A stretch of DNA of 64,000 nucleotides, taken from positions 744,001 through 808,000 of the forward strand of contig NZ_VOPH01000001.1 of assembly GCF_009765275.1 (NCBI RefSeq), given 5' to 3'. Shown one piece after another: positions 53,324-62,303 of the stretch. The position numbers and the translations under genes are program-made. The notes under the pieces were generated by a model, which had not been told where the DNA came from, ran no database searches, and saw only the letters and a program-made list of their open reading frames with translations. Origin of the DNA: Chachezhania sediminis (GTDB taxonomy: Bacteria > Pseudomonadota > Alphaproteobacteria > Rhodobacterales > Rhodobacteraceae). How positions within the stretch are numbered: position 1 is the first letter of the stretch; every line of letters begins with the position of its first letter.

Positions 53324-54604
53324 TCAGACCAGTTGCTGATAGGCGATCAGCCCCACGACAAGCAGCGCGTCCATAGCCAGGAACGGAACCACACCGCGAA
53401 ACACCTGTTCGAGCGAGATGCGATCCTTTGCGACCGAATGGATGACAAAGACATTCAGCCCTACGGGCGGGGTAATCATCCCCATTTCCAGCAGTTTCGC
53501 GAGCAGAAGACCGAACCAGATCTTGTCGATCCCGTGGCTCTCGATCAGGGGCAGGAACAGCGGCAGCGTAAGAAGCATCGCGCCGACCGGGTCAAGGAAC
53601 ATGCCCAGCAGCAGGTAGACCGCGCACATGATCACCAAGAGCCCGAAAACCCCGATCCCGAGCGCGCCGATCATGTCACCCGTTGCGTTCGACAACCCGC
53701 TTAGCGCCAGAAGCCGGGTGAACATGTTCGCCCCGACCGCGATTGCGAACAGCGACCCGCAGGCCAGCAGCGTATCTGAACAGCTCTCCAGAAAATGCGC
53801 CCGCGTCATCTTTCCGCGCACCACACCGATCAGGAAGGTCAGGAAAACGCCCACCGCGCCGGCCTCTGTCGCCGTGAACACACCCGAGAACAACCCGCCG
53901 AATACGATCCCGATAAGCAGGATCAACGGCCAGTTCTGAAGCAGAACGTCACGTCTTCGGCCAACCGCAACCGCCCGCCCGCGCGGGAGATCCTCCGGCC
54001 TACGCCAGGCGATGATCTGCACCGCCAGCACATAGAGAAGTACCGTAATAGAGCCGACGACCAATCCGCCCAGGAACAGCGCGTTGATGGAGACCTCGGC
54101 CTGAACGCCGTAGATGATCAGCACGATACTGGGCGGGATCAATGCGCCCACCGTTCCCCCCGCGGCCACGGCTCCGGCTGCGGTTCGGACGTTGTAGCCT
54201 TCGCGCAGCATTTCGGGGATCGCGATCCGCCCGACAGAGGCCGCACAGGCCACGGATGACCCTGTCACCGCGGCGAACCCGCCCGACCCGACAAGGGAGG
54301 CCACGGCCAGACCGCCCGGCATCCGCCCCAGCGCCACCCGGGCCGCGTCGAAAAGACCGCGGGTCATGCCCGAATGAAAGGCCAGATATCCCATCATCAG
54401 GAACATCGGCACGGAACTGAGTGTCCAGCTTGCCGCAAAGGAATACGGCACCGAAGAAATCATGCTCATCGCCGGACGCCATCCGATGATCAGGTAGATC
54501 CCGGCAAAGGACACCAGCGTCAGGCATACGGCAATCGGTATCCGGGCTGCGATCATCACCAGCACGATCACCAGTGCCGCAACGCCGACAAGAAGTGGTG
54601 TCAT
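53324..54604 (-). CDS. dctM: TRAP transporter large permease (DctM family)
   Basis: Large membrane subunit of a tripartite ATP-independent periplasmic transporter. The 426-residue protein has about 12 hydrophobic segments, the GSSVACAASVGRIAIPEMLREGY-like block (given in part; residues about 123-140) and GGTVGALIPPSIVLIIYG near 156-173, both DctM hallmarks. Its ATG shares one base with the stop of dctQ (TGATG), so translation is coupled. It is the last gene of the minus-strand catabolic operon that begins at 58558. Confidence 0.93.
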   Translation of the reverse strand: MTPLLVGVAALVIVLVMIAARIPIAVCLTLVSFAGIYLIIGWRPAMSMISSVPYSFAASWTLSSVPMFLMMGYLAFHSGMTRGLFDAARVALGRMPGGLAVASLVGSGGFAAVTGSSVACAASVGRIAIPEMLREGYNVRTAAGAVAAGGTVGALIPPSIVLIIYGVQAEVSINALFLGGLVVGSITVLLYVLAVQIIAWRRPEDLPRGRAVAVGRRRDVLLQNWPLILLIGIVFGGLFSGVFTATEAGAVGVFLTFLIGVVRGKMTRAHFLESCSDTLLACGSLFAIAVGANMFTRLLALSGLSNATGDMIGALGIGVFGLLVIMCAVYLLLGMFLDPVGAMLLTLPLFLPLIESHGIDKIWFGLLLAKLLEMGMITPPVGLNVFVIHSVAKDRISLEQVFRGVVPFLAMDALLVVGLIAYQQLV

Positions 54605-55146
54605 CAGGAAACTCCTCCCCCATCCTGGAGATCTTCCAGTGTCTTCGTGTCCCTGTCCGTATCCACCAGCGTGCCGCGCAGCGCCGCCCCCAGATGGACG
54701 CAGAGCGCAAGCGCCATCACCGCATAGGAAACCGGCAGGATCCAAAGGCTGGGCCAGGTAATCAGCGGCAACTCTCCGGCATAGACGAAGGAACCGCTTT
54801 CAGTGTTGCGGATCGCTTCGATACCGTTGCCGTAGGCAAGAAGAAGATAGGCCGGTATCGAAATGGCGATGCCGGCCACGAACAGGACGTGTTGCATCCG
54901 GCGCGGCAGATAGCCGGTGACGGCTGTAACCTCGATATGGCGGCGCTGAAGCTCGGCATAGGCGATGGGCATGAATGTCACGAGCACCATCGCATAGCGC
55001 GATACCAGCTCGGCCGTTGCCGGGAACCCGACGCCAAGAAGGTTCCTCATGGCGACATCGACAACGATGAGCAGGACCATAGAGACCAGGAAAAAAGCGC
55101 CTATGGCCAGTGAAAGCGTCGAGATGAAAGCACTGAACTGCTTCAC
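54604..55146 (-). CDS. dctQ: TRAP transporter small permease (DctQ family)
   Basis: Small four-helix membrane subunit that connects the binding protein to DctM. The 180-residue protein has helices at about 11-33, 47-64, 85-105 and 125-148 and the typical VDVAMRNLLGVGFPATAEL loop (about 27-45). I chose GTG at 55146 because AAGGAG lies eight bases upstream. It starts 13 bases after the stop of dctP and overlaps dctM by one base. Confidence 0.9.
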   Translation of the reverse strand: MKQFSAFISTLSLAIGAFFLVSMVLLIVVDVAMRNLLGVGFPATAELVSRYAMVLVTFMPIAYAELQRRHIEVTAVTGYLPRRMQHVLFVAGIAISIPAYLLLAYGNGIEAIRNTESGSFVYAGELPLITWPSLWILPVSYAVMALALCVHLGAALRGTLVDTDRDTKTLEDLQDGGGVS

Positions 55147-55159
55147 ATCAAGCTCCTTC

Positions 55160-56269
55160 TCAGTTTCCGTAATTGGCCAGGTCGATATCGCTCCACAGCT
55201 CACGCATCCGAAGATCGGTCAGCTCTTCGACGGTATCGACATCCGCAACCAGCTCTTCCCACTTTTCGAGCAGGGAAAGGTAGCGATCGATCTTGGCCGG
55301 GGCGTCCTCGATACCGCGTGCGGTCAGGTCAACGGCCAGGGTCTCAAGATGCTCCTCGTTGAATTTCCGCGACGCTGCCTTGATGGTCTCGTCCGGCTCG
55401 ACGAAAACGGTCCCCTGCTCCATTGCCATCTGCTTGACCTCGGCATCGCCTTCGACCCATGCTTCCAGGTCCGTAGCAATGCCGAATTGCAGCGCCTCAA
55501 GGAACGCGGCCCGATCCTCGGGCGTCATGCGGCCCCACAGCATCTTGCTGGGCGTGGCGACGGTATAGGCCGACAAGACCCCCTGCCGCACTTCGACGAC
55601 ATATTTGATCGTATCGAAAAGGCCGCCGCTGCGAATGTTCGAGATCGAGCTGAACGCCGCGTTGATGATGCCCTGGCTCAGGGCTTCGAACATTTCGCTC
55701 GACGGCATCTGCACGGGTTCGGCGCCCAGCGATGCGATGTATTTCGAGAAGGTCGGCGTCACCGTGCGAATGCGCAGGCCCTTGAAGTCGTCGAGGTTCT
55801 CGATCGGCGTCGTCGACAGGACGGCACTGATGTTCGTGGCCGTCGTTCCGACAAAGACCTGCCCGAACTTGTCGAACTCGGCCAGGCATTCGGGGCAGGT
55901 CAGGATGTATTCCGACACTGCGCCGGAAATCGCCCGGCTGTCCGAGCCGAAGGTGCTCAGTTCGCCGACCATCGTGCTTTCGGGATAGTCCGCCGAGAAA
56001 TAGGTCAGAACGTTCGGGGCAAGCTCGGTAATACCGTCGCGCAGACCGGTGTTCATCTCGTTGGGCTTCAGAAGGCCGGACGAGGTGTCACGGACGTCCC
56101 ACCGTCCGTCTGTCAGTTCCGACAGCTTGGTCGAGATCGCCGGGTAGACGGTCTTCGCGATGTGGTGAGACGGGCCGTAGCCGGATGTGGCACGGATCGT
56201 TTCGGACTGAGCGGCGCCTGCGCCAATAGTCGTAACCGCCAGGGCCGCTAAAATCGAATATTTTACCAT
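55160..56269 (-). CDS. dctP: TRAP transporter substrate-binding protein (DctP family)
   Basis: Periplasmic receptor of the TRAP system, a 369-residue precursor with a signal peptide (about 1-22, cleavage near AQSE). The mature protein has the conserved arginine region FKGLRIRTVTPTFSKYIASL (about 164-183), whose arginine usually binds the ligand carboxylate, and the following N-A-A-F stretch. Two cysteines in LTCPECLAEF may form a disulfide or metal site, unusual for the family. Together with the upstream aldolase and cupin it imports the unknown carboxylate of this cluster. Confidence 0.92.
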   Translation of the reverse strand: MVKYSILAALAVTTIGAGAAQSETIRATSGYGPSHHIAKTVYPAISTKLSELTDGRWDVRDTSSGLLKPNEMNTGLRDGITELAPNVLTYFSADYPESTMVGELSTFGSDSRAISGAVSEYILTCPECLAEFDKFGQVFVGTTATNISAVLSTTPIENLDDFKGLRIRTVTPTFSKYIASLGAEPVQMPSSEMFEALSQGIINAAFSSISNIRSGGLFDTIKYVVEVRQGVLSAYTVATPSKMLWGRMTPEDRAAFLEALQFGIATDLEAWVEGDAEVKQMAMEQGTVFVEPDETIKAASRKFNEEHLETLAVDLTARGIEDAPAKIDRYLSLLEKWEELVADVDTVEELTDLRMRELWSDIDLANYGN

Positions 56270-56355
56270 GGTATCCTCCCAGTTGGATCTTGCTGCATTG
56301 CGCCCGTCCTCCGGGACGCGGTTGGTTTCGGGCGTCCAGCAGGACGCGACGACAT

Positions 56356-57180
56356 TCAGTGTCTCTCGGGCTCCGGCTCCGGAGGCCTTCGTCTGGCCGT
56401 CCCGGGCGACACGGTCGGCTGGCCCGCCGCGAACGCATGCCGCGCCTCTGACGCACCGTTCTTCAGAAATCCCTGATCGGACCCGATGACGAAGGCGCTT
56501 GCGCCCCGGGCTGCAAACGCGTCGGCCATGGCGGGCGTTTCCGCCATCATGCAGACGGGCTTGCCGGCGGCTTGTGCCGCGGCCAGAATCCGGTTCACGG
56601 CGTCCTCGACCTGCGGATCGTTCATCGTTTCGGCCCCCATCGCCGCCGCCAGGTCACCCCGCCCGATGAAGATCCCTTCCACGCCTTCGGTCCGAAGGAT
56701 ATCGTCGATTGCGACCACCGCTTCCGGGTCTTCTATCATGGCGACAAGGGCAATCTTCTCGTCCTGCGATGCGATGTGCCCCTTCAGCGTCGTGTTGCCA
56801 TAACCTCCGGCACGCCCCGACGGTGAAAATCCGCGCCGGCCGATGCCATAGAAGGCCGCCGTCACCATCCGTTCCGCCGCCCCGGTCGAGCGGACATGAG
56901 GCACCAGAACGCCATCCGCGCCGCAATCCAGCGCCGACAGGATATCCGGCGCGGCGTTGTCGCGGACCCGAACAAGGGCCGGTATCCCGTGGGCCCGCGC
57001 CGCCAGAAGAAGAACATCGGTGCTTTCCCGCCCGATCGGTGCGTGCTCCTCGTCGATGATCACGAAATCGAACCCCGCCAGGGCCAGGATTTCGATGGAC
57101 GAGACCGACGCGGACTTGACGAAACTGCCCAGCAGCCGCTCGCCTGCGGCAAACCGGTTCCGGAAGCTCGGCCGGGTCAT
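56356..57180 (-). CDS. HpcH/HpaI aldolase family protein
   Basis: Class II (metal-dependent) aldolase that splits or makes 4-hydroxy-2-oxo acids to yield pyruvate or a related 2-oxo acid. The 274-residue TIM-barrel protein has FVIIDEEHAPI (about 38-48), DGVLVPHVRS (about 88-97), the metal-binding MIEDPEAV (about 147-154) and GRGDLAAAMG (about 173-182). The start ATG overlaps the NTF2-like gene by four bases. In this cluster it probably acts late, on a ring-opened or sugar-acid product. Confidence 0.9.
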   Translation of the reverse strand: MTRPSFRNRFAAGERLLGSFVKSASVSSIEILALAGFDFVIIDEEHAPIGRESTDVLLLAARAHGIPALVRVRDNAAPDILSALDCGADGVLVPHVRSTGAAERMVTAAFYGIGRRGFSPSGRAGGYGNTTLKGHIASQDEKIALVAMIEDPEAVVAIDDILRTEGVEGIFIGRGDLAAAMGAETMNDPQVEDAVNRILAAAQAAGKPVCMMAETPAMADAFAARGASAFVIGSDQGFLKNGASEARHAFAAGQPTVSPGTARRRPPEPEPERH

Positions 57181-57653
57181 TGCTGCGCTCCCGCTGTGCC
57201 GTCCGGCATGGTCGTGATCGGAATGCCATCCTTGAACATTGTGTCGAACCGGCGGCGCGCGCAGAGCCATCCGCCATCGGGCTGTTGCCTGTGCAGGTCG
57301 GTCATCCGTGCAACCATGATCGGTTGCGTGCCGCTGTGCGGCGGGTGGCCGTCAGCGGCAAAAAGCTGAAGATACCAGGTCGCCGCCGCCTCGCCCGGCG
57401 CGGTTTCGCCAAGCCGGAAATTGTTGATCACGTGAAGCGCCGTGCGCGGGCCCCGCGCAACGCGATAACGATAGAAGGCGGCAATCCCCTCACGCCCGGA
57501 ATAGACGGTATCGGGCGGCACCTCGAACAGGGCGTCGTCGGTGTAGAACAGATGCGCCGCCCGGCCCTGATTGGAATCCACCTCGTGCCAATAGTCGCGC
57601 AGCTGGAGTTCGAGAAGGCGAACAAGGTGCATGTGATCGGCAGCGGTCATCAT
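57177..57653 (-). CDS. SnoaL/NTF2-like protein (dioxygenase beta-subunit-like fold)
   Basis: A 158-residue cone-fold protein related to SnoaL-like and ring-hydroxylating dioxygenase small subunits: LRDYWHEVDSNQGRAAHLFY, DALFEVPPDTVYSGREGIAAFYRYR and a terminal strand set ending WLCARRRFDTMF (shown in pieces). Without a large Rieske subunit nearby it is more likely a stand-alone isomerase, dehydratase or binding protein. Two adjacent ATG codons fit; the first overlaps the cupin stop as ATGA. Confidence 0.75.
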   Translation of the reverse strand: MMTAADHMHLVRLLELQLRDYWHEVDSNQGRAAHLFYTDDALFEVPPDTVYSGREGIAAFYRYRVARGPRTALHVINNFRLGETAPGEAAATWYLQLFAADGHPPHSGTQPIMVARMTDLHRQQPDGGWLCARRRFDTMFKDGIPITTMPDGTAGAQQ

Positions 57654-58558
57654 TCGATCTCGGTCCGCGCGACGGGATAATCGTCGTGGTTCAGGACCCA
57701 TCCCTCGCGGCAAGAGAAATCCATCCGCGGAGGCGAGAAGATGTCGACGATCTGGTTGCTGCCCGCCCCGGTCCAGAGCGTCGTGTGAATCGACGGCGGC
57801 GGGATCACCAGCACCGAAGGACTGCCGCAGCGCACCACCTGATCCTCGATCCAGTGCGCCTTGTCCGATGTTCTGGGCCAGCGCAGGTGATGCTCGAACT
57901 CGCCATCCAGCGTCAGCGAGATCTGCTCGAAACTGTTGTGGAAATGTGGCGATACACGGCTGGTGTCGCGCGGCCCGATCTGCGGGTAAAGCACATTCAC
58001 CATCATTGTGGTGCAGCGAAACAGCCGCCCGAAACGTCCCTCCTCCATCGGCACGTCGAGCGCATAGTGGCGCAAGACAAAACCGGCGGGCGGATCGGGC
58101 CACGGCTGAAATGGCGGCAACAGCGACGGCGTATCGTCATAGGCTTCGGCATTCGGGCATTTCGCGACCAGTTCTTCGGCACGGGTCGTGAACAGGAAGG
58201 TCACGCTGCCCGTTCCGGTGATCTCCACCTGGCTTTGTCCGGGCGGAACGACGAACAGATGCGCGCCAGTCTGGGTCGCGCTTTCTCCGGCCTCGGTCGA
58301 GACCGAGAGACCGACCGCCTCGTCGAGCGAGAAAACCATGTATTCGTCGATCTGGCCGTCGCGCGAGAACCGCGCGGTCCCATCGACCTCGACATACCTG
58401 AGGACCAGGTTTCCCGACCGGATGTACCAGGCCTTCCACTCATCTCCCTGCTCGACGGCCGGCTGACCGTCGAACTCGGCGAACTGCGGCAACGCGAACG
58501 GGCCAGTCGGCGCTTCGTATGCATCAAGGGATTTTCTGGGGTCGCTTTTGTCGAACAT
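57650..58558 (-). CDS. bicupin protein, function unknown
   Basis: A 302-residue protein with two cupin-like halves. The second (about 195-290) has a full metal motif: SPHFHNSFEQISLTLDGEF with two His and a Glu/Gln, then PPPSIHTT with a distal His. The first half (about 40-140) is beta-rich but lacks the histidines, as in gentisate-dioxygenase-like and sugar-isomerase bicupins. It is the first gene of the operon, coupled by ATGA overlap to the NTF2-like gene. A ring-cleaving dioxygenase or an isomerase is possible. Confidence 0.7.
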   Translation of the reverse strand: MFDKSDPRKSLDAYEAPTGPFALPQFAEFDGQPAVEQGDEWKAWYIRSGNLVLRYVEVDGTARFSRDGQIDEYMVFSLDEAVGLSVSTEAGESATQTGAHLFVVPPGQSQVEITGTGSVTFLFTTRAEELVAKCPNAEAYDDTPSLLPPFQPWPDPPAGFVLRHYALDVPMEEGRFGRLFRCTTMMVNVLYPQIGPRDTSRVSPHFHNSFEQISLTLDGEFEHHLRWPRTSDKAHWIEDQVVRCGSPSVLVIPPPSIHTTLWTGAGSNQIVDIFSPPRMDFSCREGWVLNHDDYPVARTEIE

Positions 58559-58640
58559 GATCTGTGCCAGCCGGATTCTGAACTCGGGTCTGTCACGGTG
58601 ATTTCATGCTTTCCCCAAGCGGGCAGCAGAAACTTCATTC

Positions 58641-58659
58641 AATTTCACATCGTGAAATT
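58641..58659. promoter_or_regulatory. 19-bp palindrome in the divergent promoter (IclR site candidate)
   Basis: AATTTCAC-ATC-GTGAAATT, perfect, between the divergent bicupin operon (start 58558) and the quinone reductase gene (start 58753). The IclR gene at 59375-60121 is the likely partner. Confidence 0.65.
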
Positions 58660-58752
58660 CAGGCGCGTGCCGCTTGAGCGCCGAAGCACCTGCAAGCTAC
58701 CGTCCGGCCCATCTTGCCTCGCCCGGCAGACCAGGCTCAAAAGGTTGAAATA

Positions 58753-59364
58753 ATGGGAAAATCTCTTGTCATCATCGCGCATCCCGCGCTCTCGAAAAGC
58801 CGGATAAACGCCGCTTGGGCAGACAGCCTGCGCAACGAACCCCGGGTCACCCTGCACGACATCCATGCCTGCGCCCGCGATGGCAGCTTCGACATTGCTG
58901 CCGAACAAAAGCTGGTCGAGGCGCATGACAGGATCGTCTTTCAGTTTCCCCTGTACTGGTATTCCTGCCCGCCCTTGCTTTCGACCTGGCTGATGGAGGT
59001 CTGGCAGCGGGGCTGGGCGTATGGTCCGGGAGGCCGCGCGCTCAGGCTCAAGACATTCGGCATCGCCATTTCCACCGGATCGAACGGGGATGATTATCGG
59101 CCGGACGGGCGTTACCACCACAACCTAGAAGAGATCACGACACCGTTCGAGCTGCTGGCACGTCACACCGGCATGCACTACCTGCCGCTCTTCTCGCTGA
59201 CCGGCGTGCGCGAAGTGACGGACGCGGCGCTCGCACGTTCGGCAGCCGCATATCGCGCCCATGTCCTGTCCGCTGACCCCGCGATCATCGCATCGGGCGC
59301 GGATGACAATCGCGCGCGCACCGTCTATCCCGGGGACCCGGGCGCCCATATCGCGTCCGGCTGA
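58753..59364 (+). CDS. NAD(P)H dehydrogenase (quinone)-type flavoprotein
   Basis: Flavodoxin-fold oxidoreductase of 203 residues related to KefF/MdaB/YwrO. It shows IIAHPALSKSRINAAW (7-22), which positions FMN/FAD phosphate, VFQFPLYWYSCPPLLSTWLM (about 60-79) and FGIAISTGSNGDDYRPDGR (about 98-116). It is divergent from the bicupin operon across the 19-bp palindrome and converges with the IclR gene ten bases away. Likely two-electron reduction of a quinone or aromatic intermediate, or protection against one. Confidence 0.85.
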   Translation: MGKSLVIIAHPALSKSRINAAWADSLRNEPRVTLHDIHACARDGSFDIAAEQKLVEAHDRIVFQFPLYWYSCPPLLSTWLMEVWQRGWAYGPGGRALRLKTFGIAISTGSNGDDYRPDGRYHHNLEEITTPFELLARHTGMHYLPLFSLTGVREVTDAALARSAAAYRAHVLSADPAIIASGADDNRARTVYPGDPGAHIASG

Positions 59365-59374
59365 TCCCGAACGC

Positions 59375-60121
59375 TCAGCTACAGGCCTGGATCGCCTCGC
59401 GCAGGCCGTCCTTCAGCGCCGCGACATCCACCCTCGCTTTGGCGAAATACGTCACGCCGAACGTGCCGATGATCTTCGCTCCCATGTGAATCGGCAAAGC
59501 GATGGAGTGTGTTTCCGGCATGACGTTTCCGGTCCGCTCTCCGAAGCCGCTGGCACGCGTGTAAGACACGACCGAGGCGGCCCTGCGCTCGATCTCGGCC
59601 GCCTCTTCCCGCGTTTCGACCGATTGCTTGAGCAGACCGATAAGCTGCCGCCGCTCGGCTTGGGGACAGTACGAAAGATAGGCCCTGCCATGGGCGTATT
59701 CCAACAGGGTCATCCGCTGATTGATCGTCGAATGGTAATGCGAAAGCGGACTGATCGGGATGGTGCTGAACCGGATCACCGGCGCATCGACATCAAGGGT
59801 TGCAATCGCGGTCGGCCACAGATGTTTTTTTGTATAGTTCTCGGCGGCAGCTTTTGCCTTCTCGAAGATCATCGGCAAACCGTGATGCCCGGCCCCGAGG
59901 GTGACAATCTTCTCGGTCACGCAATACCCGGCCTGCCGGTCGATCTTTCGCACATATCCCGAGGCGACAAGCGTCTCGAGCAACCGAACGACGGTCGGCG
60001 CCGGGATTTGCGTTTCCTCGGAAAGCGACCGAACCTTGACCACGGCACGCCGGTTCAGCGCTTCAAGGATCCGAAGCGCCTTTTCGACCGAGCGCACCGG
60101 CTGGAAAGACTCTTTCGCCAT
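59375..60121 (-). CDS. IclR family transcriptional regulator
   Basis: A 248-residue regulator. The winged helix at about 10-65 (RSVEKALRILEALNRRAVVK, then EETQIPAPTVVRLLETL) is followed by the effector domain with the YTKKHLWPTAIAT stretch, YAHGRAYLSYC and GFGERTGNVMPETHSIALPI, a form close to MhpR-like regulators of aromatic-acid pathways. It converges on the quinone reductase gene. It most likely controls the bicupin-aldolase-TRAP operon and the divergent flavoprotein. Confidence 0.9.
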   Translation of the reverse strand: MAKESFQPVRSVEKALRILEALNRRAVVKVRSLSEETQIPAPTVVRLLETLVASGYVRKIDRQAGYCVTEKIVTLGAGHHGLPMIFEKAKAAAENYTKKHLWPTAIATLDVDAPVIRFSTIPISPLSHYHSTINQRMTLLEYAHGRAYLSYCPQAERRQLIGLLKQSVETREEAAEIERRAASVVSYTRASGFGERTGNVMPETHSIALPIHMGAKIIGTFGVTYFAKARVDVAALKDGLREAIQACS

Positions 60122-60383
60122 TTCAGTCCCTTTTCGCGCACCTCACCATGCGGCCCCGGCGCCGCGCCCGTTTCGCCGGGCGCATCGACGCTTCGTCTCG
60201 ACGTGTGCCGTTGGCCTGTTCATTGGCCCTGCCCCCCCGCGTCACGAATGGAGCCATGGTCTTTGGGGCGCCGCAGGCCTGTGCAGAAACGCATATATGC
60301 GCGCCGGCCCATGTCAACGGCCGCGCTTGGGTGCGCGCCGCCTTAGAGACCCTGTCCGTCAGGATGACAGGCCGAAGGCGTGG

Positions 60384-60725
60384 TCAGTCCGCGACTTTCT
60401 TCACGAACTGGGATTTCAGGCTCATCTGTCCGATGCCCGGCACCTTGCAGTCGATGTCGTGATCGCCGTCGACAAGCCGGATGCCGCGCACCTTGGTTCC
60501 GACCTTGATGACAGAGGACGATCCCTTGACCTTGAGATCCTTGATCACCGTCACCGTATCGCCGTCCTTCAGGACGTTGCCAACGCTGTCGCGGACCACG
60601 GCGCCGTCGTCGTCCGCGGGCGCCGCTTGCCATTCGTGGCCGCACTCGGGGCAGACCAACAGGGCGTCAAGCTCGTAGGTAAAGGTCGAACCGCATTCGG
60701 GGCACGGAGGCAGGGCTGTCGTCAT
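60384..60725 (-). CDS. PhnA/YjdM family zinc-ribbon protein
   Basis: A 113-residue cytoplasmic protein. An N-terminal zinc ribbon has CPEC (8-11) and CPEC (25-28), and a KOW/SH3-like PhnA domain follows with [20 protein letters not shown] (about 46-65) and [14 protein letters not shown] at the end. Despite the name, relatives are not shown to be phosphonate hydrolases. It stands alone with good ribosome-site context at the ATG before TTALPP. Confidence 0.9.
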   Translation of the reverse strand: MTTALPPCPECGSTFTYELDALLVCPECGHEWQAAPADDDGAVVRDSVGNVLKDGDTVTVIKDLKVKGSSSVIKVGTKVRGIRLVDGDHDIDCKVPGIGQMSLKSQFVKKVAD

Positions 60726-61220
60726 GGTCGTTCCTTCCGGTACCCGCAGGCAATTGTCATGGTATTGCGTTGCCCTCCTACCCTTCGGCGCGCGCGGCGC
60801 CAAGTCCCGAGAAGGCCGCAGACCATGGATGCGCCCCCAGGCCACGGCACGAGGCGACCGCATGCCACGAGCACGCATGGCAGGTTCGTCCCTGGACAGC
60901 GGGCTTTCGGCCCTCCGCCTTCCAGTGCGACGACGGCCGTTCCGTCGTGCGGCCGTCGATCAACGACTAGTTAACGCTCGCACCCCGCGCTTCGCGGCGG
61001 CGCTCCCTTCTGGAACATGTTTGCAGGGGTCGCGATTGCCCTGAACCAGGGCCCAAGCAGTCCAGTCGCTTCGTTTGGCCCAAGCAGGACAGAAGAAGAC
61101 ACGAGGTCGGCCAGCTTTCCGACGGAAAGACCGGCCGGTCTTGGGTCGCGCACCGAAATCCTGACGGCCCGGGATGGCAGCCGCGGAAGAGGCCCCCGGA
61201 CGCCGTCCGCCAGGGCCGGT
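60726..61220. other. gene-free stretch with small palindromes
   Basis: About 495 bases between the phnA-like start and the stop of the sensor unit. It contains CTTTCCG-A-CGGAAAG (61115-61129) followed by ACCGGCCGGT, which could form a hairpin at the end of the signalling operon. No T run follows and no gene is credible. Confidence 0.4.
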
Positions 61221-62303
61221 TCAGGCCGTCCGTTTCAGCGCCTTCAGTCCGTCCGGAAGGGTCACATGGATGCGGCTGCCGTCCTGGAAATCCGGGTCGC
61301 ACCAGATCTGGCCGGAATGGCGTTTCACGATCTTCGCACAGGTCGCCAGGCCAAGCCCCGTCCCCGGGACCGAGGCCGAAACCGGCAGGCGCTTGAACGG
61401 TTCGAATATGGTCTCGCGATAGCGCGGCGGGATGCCGATGCCGTTGTCCGTCACCCGGAAATGGATGTCCTGCCCTTCCTTTTCCCAGTCTAGCCTGATC
61501 CGGGGCGCCTTGTTGCCGGCATATTTGATCGAATTTCCGAAAAGGTTCTGGAACAACTGGATGACCTGCGGCACGTTGCACAGAAGCTGGAGCGTGGCGC
61601 CCGCCAGCACGATTTCGGCACCAGTCGCCTCGATCTCGCTCAGCAGGGCCATTTCCGCGCTCTTGGCGACATAATCCGTGGTCGTCACGTCCGGGACCGC
61701 GTCGCGGTCCAGCCGGACATGGCTGGCCAGGCTGTCCACAAGATCGCGCATCCGCCGGTTGGAACTGTGCAGCAGAGCCAGGTCTTCCCGCACATCCTCG
61801 GTTGGGGGGGGGCCCAGGTCCTCTTCCAGTTTGTCCAGCAGGAAGCCGATCGACCGGATCGGGGCCTTCAGGTCGTGCACCAGCACCTCCGAGAACACGG
61901 ACAGTTCCGCGCGCTGATCTTCCAGCTTAGAGCGCAGTTGAGCCATCTTGAGGCCGTTGGCGATCACGCGCTGCAGCAAAGGACCGTCCAGCGCAGCCTT
62001 GCCGATATAGTCCACTGCCCCGCGCTGGATCGACAGCTTGGCCAGTTCCTCGCTTCCCTGACCGGTCAGAAGGCATACCGCCGTATGGGGCCAGCGACAG
62101 GCCAGTTCCTCGATCAACTCGATCCCGGCCTCGCCCGGAAGGCAATTGTCCAGGAAGATGAAGTCGAAGGCTTCCTCCGCGCAGGCCAGGGCCTCGCGGC
62201 CGCTCTTGGCCTCGGTCGGGGCGACCGTCCAGGGCAGCGCGGTCAACAGGCGGCGCAAGGTCTTTCTGTCGCCGACATCGTCGTCGATGATCAAGATCTT
62301 CAT
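61221..62303 (-). CDS. response regulator fused to histidine kinase
   Basis: A 360-residue soluble protein. A receiver domain (about 1-120, acidic DDD at 7-9, phospho-acceptor D52 in FIFLDNCLPG, K102) is joined to a HisKA domain with H143 in VHDLKAPIRS and a HATPase domain (N box, DNGIGIP and GTGLGL). The order receiver-kinase is typical of phosphorelay elements that read another kinase. Its ATG overlaps the stop of the receiver gene upstream by four bases. Confidence 0.9.
   Translation of the reverse strand: MKILIIDDDVGDRKTLRRLLTALPWTVAPTEAKSGREALACAEEAFDFIFLDNCLPGEAGIELIEELACRWPHTAVCLLTGQGSEELAKLSIQRGAVDYIGKAALDGPLLQRVIANGLKMAQLRSKLEDQRAELSVFSEVLVHDLKAPIRSIGFLLDKLEEDLGPPPTEDVREDLALLHSSNRRMRDLVDSLASHVRLDRDAVPDVTTTDYVAKSAEMALLSEIEATGAEIVLAGATLQLLCNVPQVIQLFQNLFGNSIKYAGNKAPRIRLDWEKEGQDIHFRVTDNGIGIPPRYRETIFEPFKRLPVSASVPGTGLGLATCAKIVKRHSGQIWCDPDFQDGSRIHVTLPDGLKALKRTA

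Noticed and set aside
57177..57653. Ring-hydroxylating dioxygenase beta subunit
   Set aside because: The fold is similar, but no Rieske alpha subunit, ferredoxin or reductase gene is present in the cluster.
60967..61581. Minus-strand open frame of 204 codons near the signalling genes
   Set aside because: Most of it overlaps the receiver-kinase gene in another frame and the rest has no motif.
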